Below are positions 55,187-64,000 of a stretch of DNA of 64,000 nt, one piece after another. Within the stretch, counting starts at the first letter, position 1. Every line of letters begins with the position of its first letter. The translations under genes were made by a program, and so were the position numbers. The notes beneath the pieces were generated by a model. It was not told where the DNA came from. It did not search any database and saw nothing but the letters and a program-made list of their open reading frames with translations. Origin of the DNA: Symbiodinium natans (Eukaryota; Sar; Dinophyceae; Suessiales; Symbiodiniaceae); NCBI GenBank assembly GCA_905221605.1, contig CAJNDS010002429.1, forward strand, positions 197,809-261,808, written 5' to 3'.

Positions 55187-56420
55187 TCACAAAAATGTCC
55201 CCGACACATGGCTATGGAAACATTCATTTTTCTCGGCACCGCCAGAATGCTGCATCCTGTCCAGCTCGGATTCACGAATGTACGTGGACGATCTGACAGA
55301 TTGCTCGTCAGCGACCAGGACGAAGGCGGTAGCAGGGTCCCGGCAGATGGGACACTTTGAGTCGCCTCCTCGCAAGTCCACGGCGCAAGCCTGATGAACA
55401 AATGCATCTCTGACTGGTACAAATCAAAAGCCTGTAGCACGGTCGAGTTCGTGACTTTGCATACAATTACAACAGCAGCAGTAGCCAAGCCTCACAGAGA
55501 CACAAATGCCGACAAGGCTGACACAGAATTCGACGAGGCCCATCCAGGCAAACCACGCAAGGCTGCCGAGGTCGATGCAAAACAGAGCTTGAAAGGAGCA
55601 GCTTCCGGCAAAGAGAGCCGCATTCGTGAGAGGTGAAGAACATGTCCATGCCACCCTTGCCCAGGTCCGCAATCCCAAACTGCTTCTGCAAGCTGTGGAT
55701 CTGCGGATCTGTCCAAGTCGTTCCAACTCCCTGAATATCAACGCACAGCTCCTGCCCTCCGGACTGTTGAAAGGTGAAATGGCTGAATGCAGCAGCAACC
55801 TCACAGGCACTTACTCAGGCAAGTGCACGCCGCAGAAAAAAACAAACTTCCGAATAACGGGTTCGCAACAGGACTGGAAGATGATGTTTGACAACACGGA
55901 GACCTTTGCAGCCTCACCGTCCTGAAAGCTCTCGACAAACCCGTCATTGCCGTTGAGTTTGACATAGGTGCCCGAGATGTAGCGTTCCGCAGTGACATAT
56001 CGAAATCCAGAAGTCTGTGCCTCGTCGGTAATTTTGAGGACATAGGCTGGCACAAACTTCACTTTGGAAGCCTCCTCGCCCCCGGCCGTGTCGATGGCAG
56101 CATTGAATTCCTTGGCAAACTCCTGCGCCCGATGATGGTTCTGCAAGAAGAACTTGTGCAAGTCTTTTGGGGACCTGAAGCCAGGCTGGTTTTGCTCACT
56201 CATGTACGCATGTCTGGATGGCAGCCCTGCGACACAACGTCCAGCCTGTGTTTGATGGAAAACTTGCTTTCCTTCACGACCAAGTGAAATCTGGATCCGT
56301 GCACCAGGTCTTCAGAATAGCCATGCGCGCTCCGGGCGTGATATGCGTATCCTGAGAAGTCACGGCAGACATCTCCAGACATTAACTCAACGACACTCCG
56401 CAACCTGGGCTAGCAACTGA
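55187..56420 (-). CDS. Alpha-kinase with C-terminal RING finger
   Basis: Exons: about 56412-56240 (MSGDVCRDFSGYAYHAR, VVKES with the probable ATP lysine); about 56215-55913 (FFLQNHHRAQEFAKEFNAAI, AERYISGTYVKLNGNDGFVE); 55799-55491 (AAFSHFTFQQSGGQELCVDI, DPQIHSLQKQFGIADLGKGG, FFTSHECGSLC, then the RING start CVVCLDGPRRILCQPCRHLC); and 55390-55187 (ACAVDLRGGDSKCPICRDPA, to a stop). The atypical kinase family (eEF2K, MHCK, vwkA) phosphorylates Ser/Thr in helical regions; the zinc-site His/His/Cys/Cys are visible. The RING-HC suggests E3 ubiquitin ligase activity. Introns 55912-55800 (113 nt) and 55490-55391 (100 nt) have GC donors; AGGCTTG is repeated at both ends of the second. VWA exons lie 1.2 kb upstream on the same strand. 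Confidence 0.85.
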
Positions 56421-56482
56421 CACCCGACAAAAGAACCCTGAAGACTGTCAACAAGATGAACATTGCAAGTCTCGCAAAGCTC

Positions 56483-56497
56483 CTTGAGCAAATGGCT
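56483..56497 (-). other. Spliced-leader remnant upstream of the alpha-kinase exons
   Basis: The minus strand reads AGCCATTTGCTCAAG, the last 17 bases of the dinoflagellate spliced leader with only a TG deletion. It lies about 65 nt upstream of the first recognised kinase exon. If real, the kinase would be a retroposed unit separate from the VWA exons. Confidence 0.5.
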
Positions 56498-56706
56498 TGT
56501 GATGCAAATACCTCAGTAACAATTCGAACATCTGGCAACTGCTTCGTCGATGCCGACGTCATGCAACAGACATCGGCCACAGAATCACCGCCGCGAACCT
56601 ACCGAAGCCCCAGGCTGTTTAAGAGTTGCTCCCCGAAAGCCTGACATCAAACTAGCTCAGACAGCGTGAGACAGGTTGAAAATTCGTGATACAAGAGTAC
56701 CACAAC

Positions 56707-56853
56707 ATGGCGAAGCGGCACAAGGCGGGCTTCTCCGCGCGCAAGCAGCTCACCACCCTCTTCGACCATGAGCCAAGCCCAGCCTTGACCACATCAAACT
56801 TTAAGCCAAAGTTCTATGTGCAAAAAAAACCCCAGGCGTTTTCTCAAGCGCTT
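56707..56853 (+). CDS. Possible plus-strand basic protein start
   Basis: The plus strand opens with AACATGG and encodes MAKRHKAGFSARKQLTTLFD, then HEPSPALTTSNF and a stop. The composition is coding-like and the ATG context good, but it is antisense to the region between the VWA and kinase exons. No family was recognised. Confidence 0.3.
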
Positions 56854-57078
56854 TGAGCTCGATTCTTGCGCATCCGGCCATTCGCAGATTCGCAGTGAAG
56901 CGGCAAGGCCGTGCGCGGCGCCGGAGCTCGGGTGGAGTCCCGCGCCAAGCATCGGGCGGCTCCAGGTCCTAGGAAGGATCAGGAAGGAAGGATCTCTTAG
57001 CCATGCTTGAAATCAGATTTCAGGGCTGCAAATATGTTTCACTTAGCTCTGAACAAGAAATCCTTTCAGCCTTTCTGG

Positions 57079-57148
57079 TGGTGGTAGTAGTAGTAGCAGT
57101 AGCAGTAGCAGTAGCAGTAGCAGTAGCAGCAGTAGCAGTAGCAGTAGC

Positions 57149-57247
<99 letters not shown>
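57079..57247. repeat. (AGT/AGC)n trinucleotide array
   Basis: A 5' part of mixed TAGCAG units grades into about 33 perfect AGT units. It is followed by a GTC/GTT-rich stretch to 57300. It lies between the VWA and kinase exons. Confidence 0.97.
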
Positions 57248-57410
57248 CTAATCGTTGTCGGCGTCGTTGTCGACGTTGTCGCGTCGTCGTCGTCGTCGTG
57301 TGATGTTTTCCTCTATTCGTGGTTTTTAATGTAGAAGTCGGAAGGGGTAGTGGGAGAATTTATTGTTCAAATTGCTTCCTATATCCCAACAGACAACCCA
57401 ATCCTACCCC

Positions 57411-57479
57411 TTCCTTCCCTTCCTTCCCTTCCTTCCCTCTTCCCTTCCCTTCCTTCCCTTCCTTCCCTTCCTTCCCTCC
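57411..57479. repeat. Pyrimidine array, unit CCTTCCCTT
   Basis: About seven copies of a 9-10 nt pyrimidine unit. On the minus strand it is purine-rich (Lys-Glu-Gly codons) and therefore spuriously open. Confidence 0.95.
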
Positions 57480-57640
57480 TTTCCTGGATCCTTGCTTGAT
57501 TTTCAGAAAGGTCCCCGGAGTCCAATCCCCAGCTTCACATTCGAGCATTGGGCACACCTACCACTCCCCGTCGGCCCCAAAACCTCAACGATCAGTCCTG
57601 AACCCCCCCCCCTGAATGCCCAACCAAAGCAAGGCTGGAA

Positions 57641-58512
57641 TCAAGAGTTCCGCGATGTCCAGACCTTGTCCGGCCCAAGCTCCGCAGGTTTTCGTGACAT
57701 AGCTTGGGGAAACCTGAGCATGCTTGAAGATGCCTGTTTGAGCTCCCCGGTGTCCTTCGCGGGTATGGGAGTCATTGCTTCGTCGCCAAACGTGATCAGC
57801 GAGCTGTGTAAGGTGGACACTGAAGTGGCAAGCTGGCCAAAGATTGATTGCAACTTCTCATGCACGACTTCACTGCTATGGAATGTCCCCCCTCCGAGAC
57901 GCGCCAGACTTTGCAGCGTCTGCATCCCAAAATTCCCGAAGCCAACTGTGTGCAAGATGCACATGTTCCCAAATTCATGCCGCATTGAACGCATGACTTC
58001 TTCAATACACGATGAGGGACGGTGCTCCCATATCACTTCTGTCGGTTCTCCGTCACTAAGAAGGATTCCAATTGTCAGACCACCCGACAACAGGCTCCGG
58101 AATGCCGCCAGCGCCTGCAAATATCGCCCAGTGCCCGTGGGGCGAGTTGCCTTACATATGTCCTGCACCATGGCCTGCAGATTTCGGTCCACTGTCCGCC
58201 TGCCACTAGACAAGTAGCCAAGTAAAGCTGAACTGCTTTATTCTCAAGACAAGCCCGGAAACCCTCCCCAAAAACATGCGAAGGCCTCTCAAAGCGCACC
58301 TTGAAGGTGTCGTCAAAGGTCACGAGGGAAGCCACAATTCCAGCCATGCCCAGCAAGCACTGCAGAAGCTTTCGAACCGCCTCAAAAACCATCTGGATTC
58401 GGTTCTCGACTTCCATGCTGCCCGAGTTGTCGACAAGGAAGACAACGTGCGTGGTTGAAGTGCTCATCTGGCTGGCCTGCTGGATGTTGCAGTGCATGCC
58501 TCCCTCCATCAT
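57641..58512 (-). CDS. VWA-domain protein or N-terminal VWA module of a vwkA-like kinase
   Basis: Exon 1 (from ATG 58512 to about 58245) has the MIDAS motif VVFLVDNSGSMEVENRIQM, then SLVTFDDTFKVRFERP. Exon 2 (about 58205-57641) has the MIDAS threonine in PTGTGRYLQAL, ILLSDGEPTEVIWEH (the DGEPT strand), then ILHTVGFGNFGMQTLQSLAR and LGGGTFHSSEVVHEKL, ending near a stop. All MIDAS residues (DxSxS, T, D) are present, so divalent-metal-dependent protein binding is expected. In Dictyostelium vwkA a VWA domain precedes an alpha-kinase domain; here kinase exons follow on the same strand, so one gene is possible. The exon 1/2 joint (probably a GC donor) is unresolved. Confidence 0.8.
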
Positions 58513-58526
58513 CTTAGAAGCCTAGA

Positions 58527-58602
58527 ATCCAAGGCCCTTAGAATCCCTAGAATCCTTCGAATCCCTATAGAATCCCTTAGAATCCCCTAGAATCCCTAGA
58601 AT
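58527..58602. repeat. 9-10 nt tandem array, unit CCCTAGAATC
   Basis: About seven imperfect copies of TAGAATCCC/TTAGAATCCC just upstream of the VWA gene's ATG. Confidence 0.9.
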
Positions 58603-59083
58603 TTACAATCAGACCCACCCCCTTTTCTCGGAGCAAGGAGCCGAGCATGTCCTCCTTCGCTTCTCCGCTGGCGCTTTCGGCGGAAGCATCACTCCACACA
58701 CACCCAGACGAGGCAAAAAAGGGGAGCCGTTCAGCGAGCTTTCGAAGTGCACCAGCGCAGCATACTCATCATACTCAATTCCATCAGCTCCAGAATGTTA
58801 CAGCTTGAGCAAGGGTTGATGCAGATGGCTAACAGATCAACCCGGAGCATTCTTCATGGACAGGGCAACAATGGGCGAAAACACAGCGTTGCCATCCCCT
58901 GGCCGCCCTGGCCACCCGTGGAGACCACACACATTTTAAACAAGCCCTTGTGCAACTGAACCCAGGCGACAGCACTTTGGTTTTTTGAGAGCGCGAGTGC
59001 ATCCTGCCAACATGATAGGCTTCGAGCAGAGCATAGCAGAGCGGTGCTTCTGAGGATGTCATCTGCACCCTCGTCTCCAGTTC
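58603..59083. other. Spacer between the PAP/fibrillin and VWA genes
   Basis: No gene recognised. It holds the 3' flank of the fibrillin gene and the 5' flank of the VWA gene. Confidence 0.35.
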
Positions 59084-59962
59084 TCACGCTTCAAACAGAG
59101 TGTCCCGAACCTGCACAACTCGCAACCCCGCCTCCTCCCAACGGTCAGGGGAATCTATCGGAGACTCGAATATTCGAAGGTCGCGGTCCAGGTAAAGAAC
59201 CCGAACAAGGCCTGGTCCAGAGATTGCTCCAGACAGAAAAGGCAGACCAAGGACGACAAGGCCGCCTCGCTCGATCTGCACGGAAAAATCCTTCGGACAA
59301 TACTCGGTGCGATCAACAGCCGCAAAGCTTCCCTCTGCGAGAAAGTACACCCCGGATCCCAGCACTTCGCCATAGTTTGTGACTCGGCCAGCTGTTGCAT
59401 CAAAGGCCTGTCCAGCCTTGTTGCGAAACAGCGGGCGCAGGAGCCGGGAATTCACTTCCCAGCCGGGAGTTCGTCCCTGAATGTAAGCAGCCCGCCACAG
59501 ATCCTTTGGGAGTTGGCTGGTGCCGAGCAGCTCCAAGCTACATTTCACGCGTGCCTCGCTCAACTCCGTGATGCACTGATCCACGGTGTCCCGCATCCCC
59601 GCATCCAAGTCAGCATTTGCGGCATCTGCGGCAACCAATAGGTCCCGCAATTTCCGGGCACTGGCTGGTGACTCCGCCGCCCCGAGGCCGGGCCACGGCA
59701 AGCCCACTTCTTGTGGCAGCCAGCTAGGCATGGCATGCTGCCTGCAACGATGGCGCACTCGCTGCCGAAGCCACCAACGTCGGTATGCAAGCGCGGTGGC
59801 GCACGCGAAGCTCAGGGGGAAGCAAGGGGTGCAATTGCTGCTGACGTGCGGCTTTGCTTTGCCCACGCAGATGCTGCGCTGACCATGCACGACATCGGCC
59901 CACAGCGGAGCCACGGGCACCTGTCGCTGGCAGCTGCTGGCCAGCGAAGGAGGCGTTTGCAT
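59084..59962 (-). CDS. Plastid lipid-associated protein (PAP/fibrillin), intronless
   Basis: A continuous 292-residue frame starts at an ATG (59962). The N-terminus is long, with a hydrophobic stretch (PLSFACATALAYRRWW) and Arg-rich region, consistent with a plastid-targeting presequence. The mature part matches the fold in order: ARKLRDLLVAADAANADLDA, LPKDLWRAAYIQGRTPG, FDATAGRVTNYGEVLG, VQIERGGLVVLGLPFL, then ISGPGLVRVLYLDRDLRIFE. Fibrillins are lipocalin-like proteins of plastoglobules and thylakoids. No introns interrupt it, and a spliced-leader-like GGGCTCAAG lies 20 nt before the ATG, so a retroposed origin is likely. Confidence 0.8.
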   Translation of the reverse strand: MQTPPSLASSCQRQVPVAPLWADVVHGQRSICVGKAKPHVSSNCTPCFPLSFACATALAYRRWWLRQRVRHRCRQHAMPSWLPQEVGLPWPGLGAAESPASARKLRDLLVAADAANADLDAGMRDTVDQCITELSEARVKCSLELLGTSQLPKDLWRAAYIQGRTPGWEVNSRLLRPLFRNKAGQAFDATAGRVTNYGEVLGSGVYFLAEGSFAAVDRTEYCPKDFSVQIERGGLVVLGLPFLSGAISGPGLVRVLYLDRDLRIFESPIDSPDRWEEAGLRVVQVRDTLFEA

Positions 59963-59981
59963 CCTTCCAATTTAAGTAAGG

Positions 59982-59991
59982 CTTGAGCCCA
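59982..59991 (-). other. Possible spliced-leader remnant next to the fibrillin ATG
   Basis: The minus strand reads TGGGCTCAAG (leader: TTGGCTCAAG, 9 of 10), preceded by GCCACTTTCG, which recalls GCCATTTT. It ends 20 nt upstream of the ATG of an intronless gene, the expected position. Confidence 0.4.
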
Positions 59992-60689
59992 CGAAAGTGG
60001 CACTTGAAGTGGCCTAAAGTTAAGCTCAGGGCTCTACGAAACAGGTCGCACTTTGTTCTGCCGCGGCGACACGACTCGTCCCAACTGCACTAGCACGTCT
60101 GTGTAGTTCGAGTACAGTAACCGTCCAGGAACCCCAGGAAGTCGACCTCGGCTCGCCTCTCCACGAAATCATCCTTGGCAAGCACAAGAGTCCCACCAAA
60201 CGGCTAGACTCGGCTAGACACTGCCAATCAATTCAACACAGAGCAGCACCAATCTTCTAAAGGCGATCCACGCCACTCCCACTTACTGGCTGCCAGTTTG
60301 CGTGCCTCAACGCTTCTGAAGTGAAGAGGTTCATGCTAACGATTTGTCAGTGCTAGGCGGACAACACGAAGCACTTGCAGCACATCTCGATGGGCCAAGC
60401 CACCTTGCTCCAATCTGCCAGAGTGCATCCAGGCGATCGGGCGGACAGGTGACACGTAGCGCGAAGAAGATTGCAATGCCTATGGCATAGACCATCTCCG
60501 TAAGGCACAGGCACTGCGGCCTTGGTATCGGGTTTGCATCATGCAAGTAAGACTAGCACTGCCCAGCGCTTTCCAAGTGACAGTTCCGCAATGATACCTT
60601 GCCGGCACAGCATTCTGACATTTGTGGGCAAGCGCATCCCAGGAAACCCTGCGTGCAGCATCGCACGCCTGAGATGCCCCCGCGGTGCT
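59992..60689. other. Spacer, nothing recognised
   Basis: No coding family on either strand. It probably contains the 3' end of the membrane-protein gene upstream. Confidence 0.3.
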
Positions 60690-61516
60690 GTGCTTCGCAG
60701 GTAGCATCCTCAACGAGCCGTAGAGGGCGACGGCCCCACCTGCGAAGTGCCAAAGGCTGTGACGCCATATCCATATCTCGAAGGCCTTCGACTGCGTGGA
60801 GTAAACCTGAAGGCTCCGCATGGCTGTGGTAACGCCAAGTTTAAGTCATGAAGGCAAGCTCGTCCCCTGCAGGCAGGCAGCAAAGGCAGAGCATGGCACT
60901 AAGACCAGGATAGCCGTCTCCCAAACCGTGGCGCGGAGGTAGAAGTCAAACACTGACAGGAACAGTGTGCCGGATGCGACCACGATGTCGAGTCGTCCTT
61001 GCACTCATCATGTGCGCCACGTATCATGAAACCTCGCTTCGAAGTGAGAAGTCACTTGGCATCTAAAAGCACACCGGGCATCCGTAGAATGAGCGCTGCC
61101 CGCGACGGATGAACAGATAGTCCGCGCTGTAGGACGTCAGAACTACCTTGGTTCACTGCTTGCGATGCGGGCCACTTCAAATACGATGTAGCTGTGCAGC
61201 AAGCAACTAACCAACGCCTCCCCGTTGCCAGTGTATATGTCACCGCAAGACAGAAGTACAGGATCATCTGCAGCATAATGCTCGGGTCCTTCCGGGTCTT
61301 GCCGCAAGAAGTCTTTGCTCTTTGCTCAGTGCGGCACACAGGGACCCTCCACCAAGCCTTGAGATCGGCATACTGCAGGAGGCACCACCAAACTGCCCAA
61401 AAAGCTGCTGCTGCAGGGGCGAAGAAGAAACAGCTCACCCCGACCAGCAAGTGGCTGCTCCAGATCTTGCACGAATGTGATTTGAAGCCGATCAGCTGGG
61501 CCAGCGTCCGGTGCAT
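60690..61516 (-). CDS. Multi-pass membrane protein, possibly TMEM8/PGAP6 (CREST)-like
   Basis: Minus-strand hydrophobic segments in probable exon order: about 61370-61470 (SHLLVGVSCFFFAPAAAAFW, then WWCLLQYADLKAWW), 61200-61290 (MILYFCLAVTYTLATGRRW), 60860-60990 (DIVVASGTLFLSVFDFYLRA, then ETAILVLVPCSAFAACL) and 60700-60800 (KAFEIWIWRHSLWHFAGGAV). The HSLWH motif at the start of a final helix and the D-containing third segment recall TMEM8/PGAP6 and other CREST-superfamily hydrolases. The exon joints were not resolved, so this is tentative. Confidence 0.45.
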
Positions 61517-62229
61517 GCTGTGGCTTACAGCTTACAGCGCCTTCTGCCGCGTCTGCATCTACCCTCGAAGCTTTGTCGAAGTCTGTGCCGAAACGCTGCT
61601 GCTGAGGCTTCATGCTGAACAAGGCTTCACAACTTTCTACCCTCACAGCAGAACCATTGCTGCCAAGGCTCGTGGCTCAACACGTTGCAGCATGCTTATC
61701 AATCTGGGGTGATACGAGCATGACACTATAATGCTTCTCCCCGTTTGCCAGCTGCTCCATGTAGAACACCCTTTCACATAGGGTGTGAGATGTCAAGGGC
61801 TTGCAGCTGCCGTATCTACCCCACCATATGGCGAAAGCAACTGGCACAGCGATTGGGGCTTTCATGACCGTTGTTCTTGTGAGTTGTCCGAAATGACTGC
61901 ATCTGGCTCGTCAGAACTGCACTAGGAACTTGAATTCCGCGAAGCTGATTGAGCCACGACAGCCGCACGGGGTGCCAGACTTTGGGTTGCTGCAAAGCTC
62001 GTGTCTGGTCAGCCAAGAAAACGGTGCCCAAGCGACGTGAAGGCAGAACCTAGCCTGGGCTCATGCTTCGGGACATCAAGCGACGCACCTAGGCGGCCAT
62101 TGCCGTGGTCATGATTAAATCACTTGATGTCGCTCGATGTCGCTTTCATGTCGCGTCGCTCTCAAGTCGCTCCCTGGGCCCAAGGCCCGGCTCTGGCGAA
62201 GCAGTTGGTCTTAGGTGCACCAGAGGACA
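61517..62229. other. Spacer without recognised gene
   Basis: Nothing supportable. Short direct repeats of TCGCT/GATGTCGCT lie near 62125-62165. Confidence 0.3.
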
Positions 62230-62433
62230 TCAGTACCGCACAAGAAGAGGGCGCGAAACTCCTCTCCGGCATACGCCGTTGCTGCACTCCCAAGCTTCGG
62301 ACACCTGCGGTGCCAGAAGCGAGCTGATGGATTCGTCCAACAGCTTCAAAGCTTTGGCACGGCGAGCATCGTACTCCTCTGTGGTGAAAAAAACACAACG
62401 TCTCCTTCCGTCTCTTGTCTCTGCGCAGACCAA
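62230..62433 (-). CDS. Unassigned coding exon
   Basis: The minus strand encodes ETRDGRRRCVFFTTEEYDAR, then RAKALKLLDESISSLLAPQV, with strong helical and charged coding character. No family was recognised. The adjacent duplication (62461-62522) lies just upstream. Confidence 0.35.
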   Translation of the reverse strand: MVCAETRDGRRRCVFFTTEEYDARRAKALKLLDESISSLLAPQVSEAWECSNGVCRRGVSRPLLVRY

Positions 62434-62460
62434 GCTTTTGAAGGCTTGGTCTTCAAGGAT

Positions 62461-62522
62461 ATTTTTGGACTTCTGTCTGGAGGGGCCGACGATTTTTGGA
62501 CTTCTGTCTGGAGGGGCCGACG
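62461..62522. repeat. 31-nt perfect tandem duplication
   Basis: Two copies of a 31-nt unit starting ATTTTTGGAC and ending GGGGCCGACG, without a mismatch, so probably recent. The 31-nt period changes frame between copies. Confidence 0.97.
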
Positions 62523-63829
62523 ACTTTCACGCGGCTTATCGCTCGAAGGTTCTGGGGGGTCTGGACTTCATTGCAAGAAAATTACAATGTAGCACAACAA
62601 ACACAAGAAAAAAGTGCTGGAATCGACCAAAGAAACTGAGACACATGGGTTTTTCGGCTATCCGAAGCAGCGTTTTGGGACACCGGAGTTCTGGCCTTGG
62701 AACCAGGTGCGCCGGGAATGGGATCCCCAGCTTGCCCCACTTGCCTTCAGAAAAGCGTCACACAATGTGTAGCCAACGTTCGCGACAGCCCCCTTGCATG
62801 AACGCCTTCATGAACCCCTTCATGACCCTTCATTCGCAACAGCCCGTCGCAACAGACGTGTCTCGAGAGCCGAGAGCCCCTGCGCAGGCCATGCAGGTGG
62901 AGCAGGCCAGGGAGTGGAAGCAGTCGCAGCGGTAAGACCTAGAAAAGTCTATCATAGAAGAATCGCAAAGAGAGTAGTGTACTTGCCTCAGCAAGAACTC
63001 AGCTTCACACTCATTCCTGGGGCTGAATTCCAAAGCCTTAGCAGATCTTGACGACATGAGGTCGCACAAATGGCCAAGGACGCACGCGCGGGGCCCTGAC
63101 ACAGCTCCCCCATCCTGTACACGACTGGGGTCGTAGACAATGGCCTGTACGAGCACAGCACTTTGGCTGCGCTGAATCGCTGGAAGCTCCACAAGCTGTG
63201 CCCAACTGCTCAGACACCAGTCTCTAGCGAAGGATACTACTACTGTAATACTACTGGTATAGGTCAAGGCCTCGGCCTTCTCTGCATCCTCCTCACATCG
63301 GGCTCATGTTTGCTGCGGATCCCGTGTAAGTCCGAAACTCCATGAAACTCCTCTGGTTGCCGTATTCGCAGCAGACCTGGCGCCACCGTGGAAGCCAGAT
63401 TGTGGGACAACGCCTGGCATGGCAGTTGCCTCTCTCTTGCCAATAAATGCCCTCACCAATTCGTGTCAAGCAACCCCAACTGCACTCGCCACCGGACGCA
63501 GCGCTTGTGGAAACAGGTTTGCCTCACGCGGCTCTAAGGTCACAGCCTGCTGTTAAGTTTTCAGCATTTTCAGCATGTGTGAGTGCCAGGCGAAAACGAA
63601 GTCTGGCCTGAATCACAGCAGGAGGTGCCAAGTGCATGAACTTCATCAGCACTATCCCTGGCCCGGAGGCAACATGACGCAGCTCGTGACTGTAACTCGT
63701 CACTCCACGTGCACTGGGGCTTGCAGCGAGTGATCCCCATGTGCTTTGGCATGAGGGAACCTTGCGCCCGCCAGGTTTCGCGAGCCCCCCGCGAGCCCCC
63801 GCGAGGTCCGAACTCACAGTGCTCAAACT
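62523..63829. other. Weakly coding stretch, no family
   Basis: Minus-strand codons at 62970-63060 (RNECEAEFLLRQVHYSLCDS) may be an exon. Otherwise nothing is supported. Frames at 63524-63964 are open because the sequence is GC-rich. Confidence 0.25.
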
Positions 63830-64000
63830 AGGCTCACTGCCAGTGGATATACCGCAAATGGAACCAAGCCTCGGCCCAAAGAGGCCGAGGCTCAAGACCA
63901 CTCCAGCCCCTTTCGAGAGCTTGGTCTTCAAAAGTCCAAGGCCGCCCACAAAGAAGAAGGCCAAAGGGGCAAAGGGCCATTCGGGAAGCAGCCAAGAAGG
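63830..64000 (+). CDS. Partial plus-strand basic protein exon, runs off the window
   Basis: The plus strand encodes MEPSLGPKRPRLKTTPAPFE, then LVFKSPRPPTKKKAKGAKG and continues past base 64000. The Pro/Lys-rich composition resembles a nuclear-localised disordered tail. The minus strand is also open here, so support is modest. Confidence 0.35.

Noticed and set aside
57003-57251. Plus-strand poly-valine frame
   Set aside because: Pure translation of the AGT trinucleotide array.
62105-62935. Plus-strand 276-codon frame containing a repeated SGGADDF segment
   Set aside because: The repeat comes from the 31-nt DNA duplication whose period shifts frame; the remainder has no family character and the minus strand is the better coding strand at 62230-62433.
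1-64000. tRNA, rRNA, CRISPR arrays, transposase or reverse-transcriptase genes
   Set aside because: I looked for cloverleaf-like blocks, spaced identical repeats and RT/transposase motifs while reading and recognised none; a covariance-model or profile search could still find divergent ones.

Overview
This window reads as nuclear DNA of a dinoflagellate alga (Symbiodiniaceae-like, genus not determined). The reasons are: moderately high GC; sparse coding split into short exons by small introns; many introns that begin with GC or GA instead of GT and carry AG|G at both boundaries; several remnants of the dinoflagellate trans-spliced leader next to gene starts; protein types typical of the group; and nearly all recognisable genes on one strand. 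There are no bacterial operons, promoters or ribosome binding sites to annotate.

Layout, almost all on the minus strand, so transcription runs from high to low coordinates. 1.4-2.9 kb: an intronless carbohydrate-sulfotransferase-like gene with a spliced-leader remnant just upstream. 5.2-6.5 kb: a DTWD1-type tRNA-uridine aminocarboxypropyltransferase. 7.0-9.9 kb: a second, multi-exon sulfotransferase of another family. 11.0-18.1 kb: coiled-coil and unassigned exons, a gene with an alveolate/dinoflagellate domain (GWWFGP...VWAYNP, first copy) and a divergent TrmA-like RNA methyltransferase. 18.4-21.6 kb: a methyltransferase fused to an MPPED-type metallophosphoesterase. 22.9-25.2 kb: a pectin-acetylesterase/Notum-like hydrolase. 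26.3-28.0 kb: an intronless TMEM43 homologue. 28.1-28.8 kb: a second GWWFGP gene. 34.5-36.6 kb: a WIPI/Atg18 autophagy PROPPIN. 37.4-41.8 kb: a secreted His-rich protein and several unassigned coding segments. 46.7-49.1 kb: a complete NhaC-type sodium/proton antiporter whose three exons I could join. 53.7-54.9 kb: a second MPPED phosphoesterase with all four exons resolved. 55.2-58.5 kb: an alpha-kinase plus RING gene directly downstream of VWA-domain exons. 59.1-60.0 kb: a plastid PAP/fibrillin protein. 60.7-61.5 kb: a probable multi-pass membrane protein.

Exon joints were deduced by hand from reading frame and from recalled family consensus; no alignment program was run. Of the 13 introns whose two ends I could fix this way, 7 have GC donors, 2 have GA donors and 4 have GT donors. 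Several are flanked by short direct repeats and three are exactly 66 nt. Some joints are supported by long stretches of family-like sequence restored across the joint. Start codons are uncertain for most multi-exon genes.

The genes do not form one pathway. They are housekeeping, membrane, organelle and signalling functions in a one-way array, separated by introns and spacers rich in microsatellites and 9-10 nt tandem arrays. Stretches described as empty were read for family motifs, but short or divergent exons could easily be missed there.
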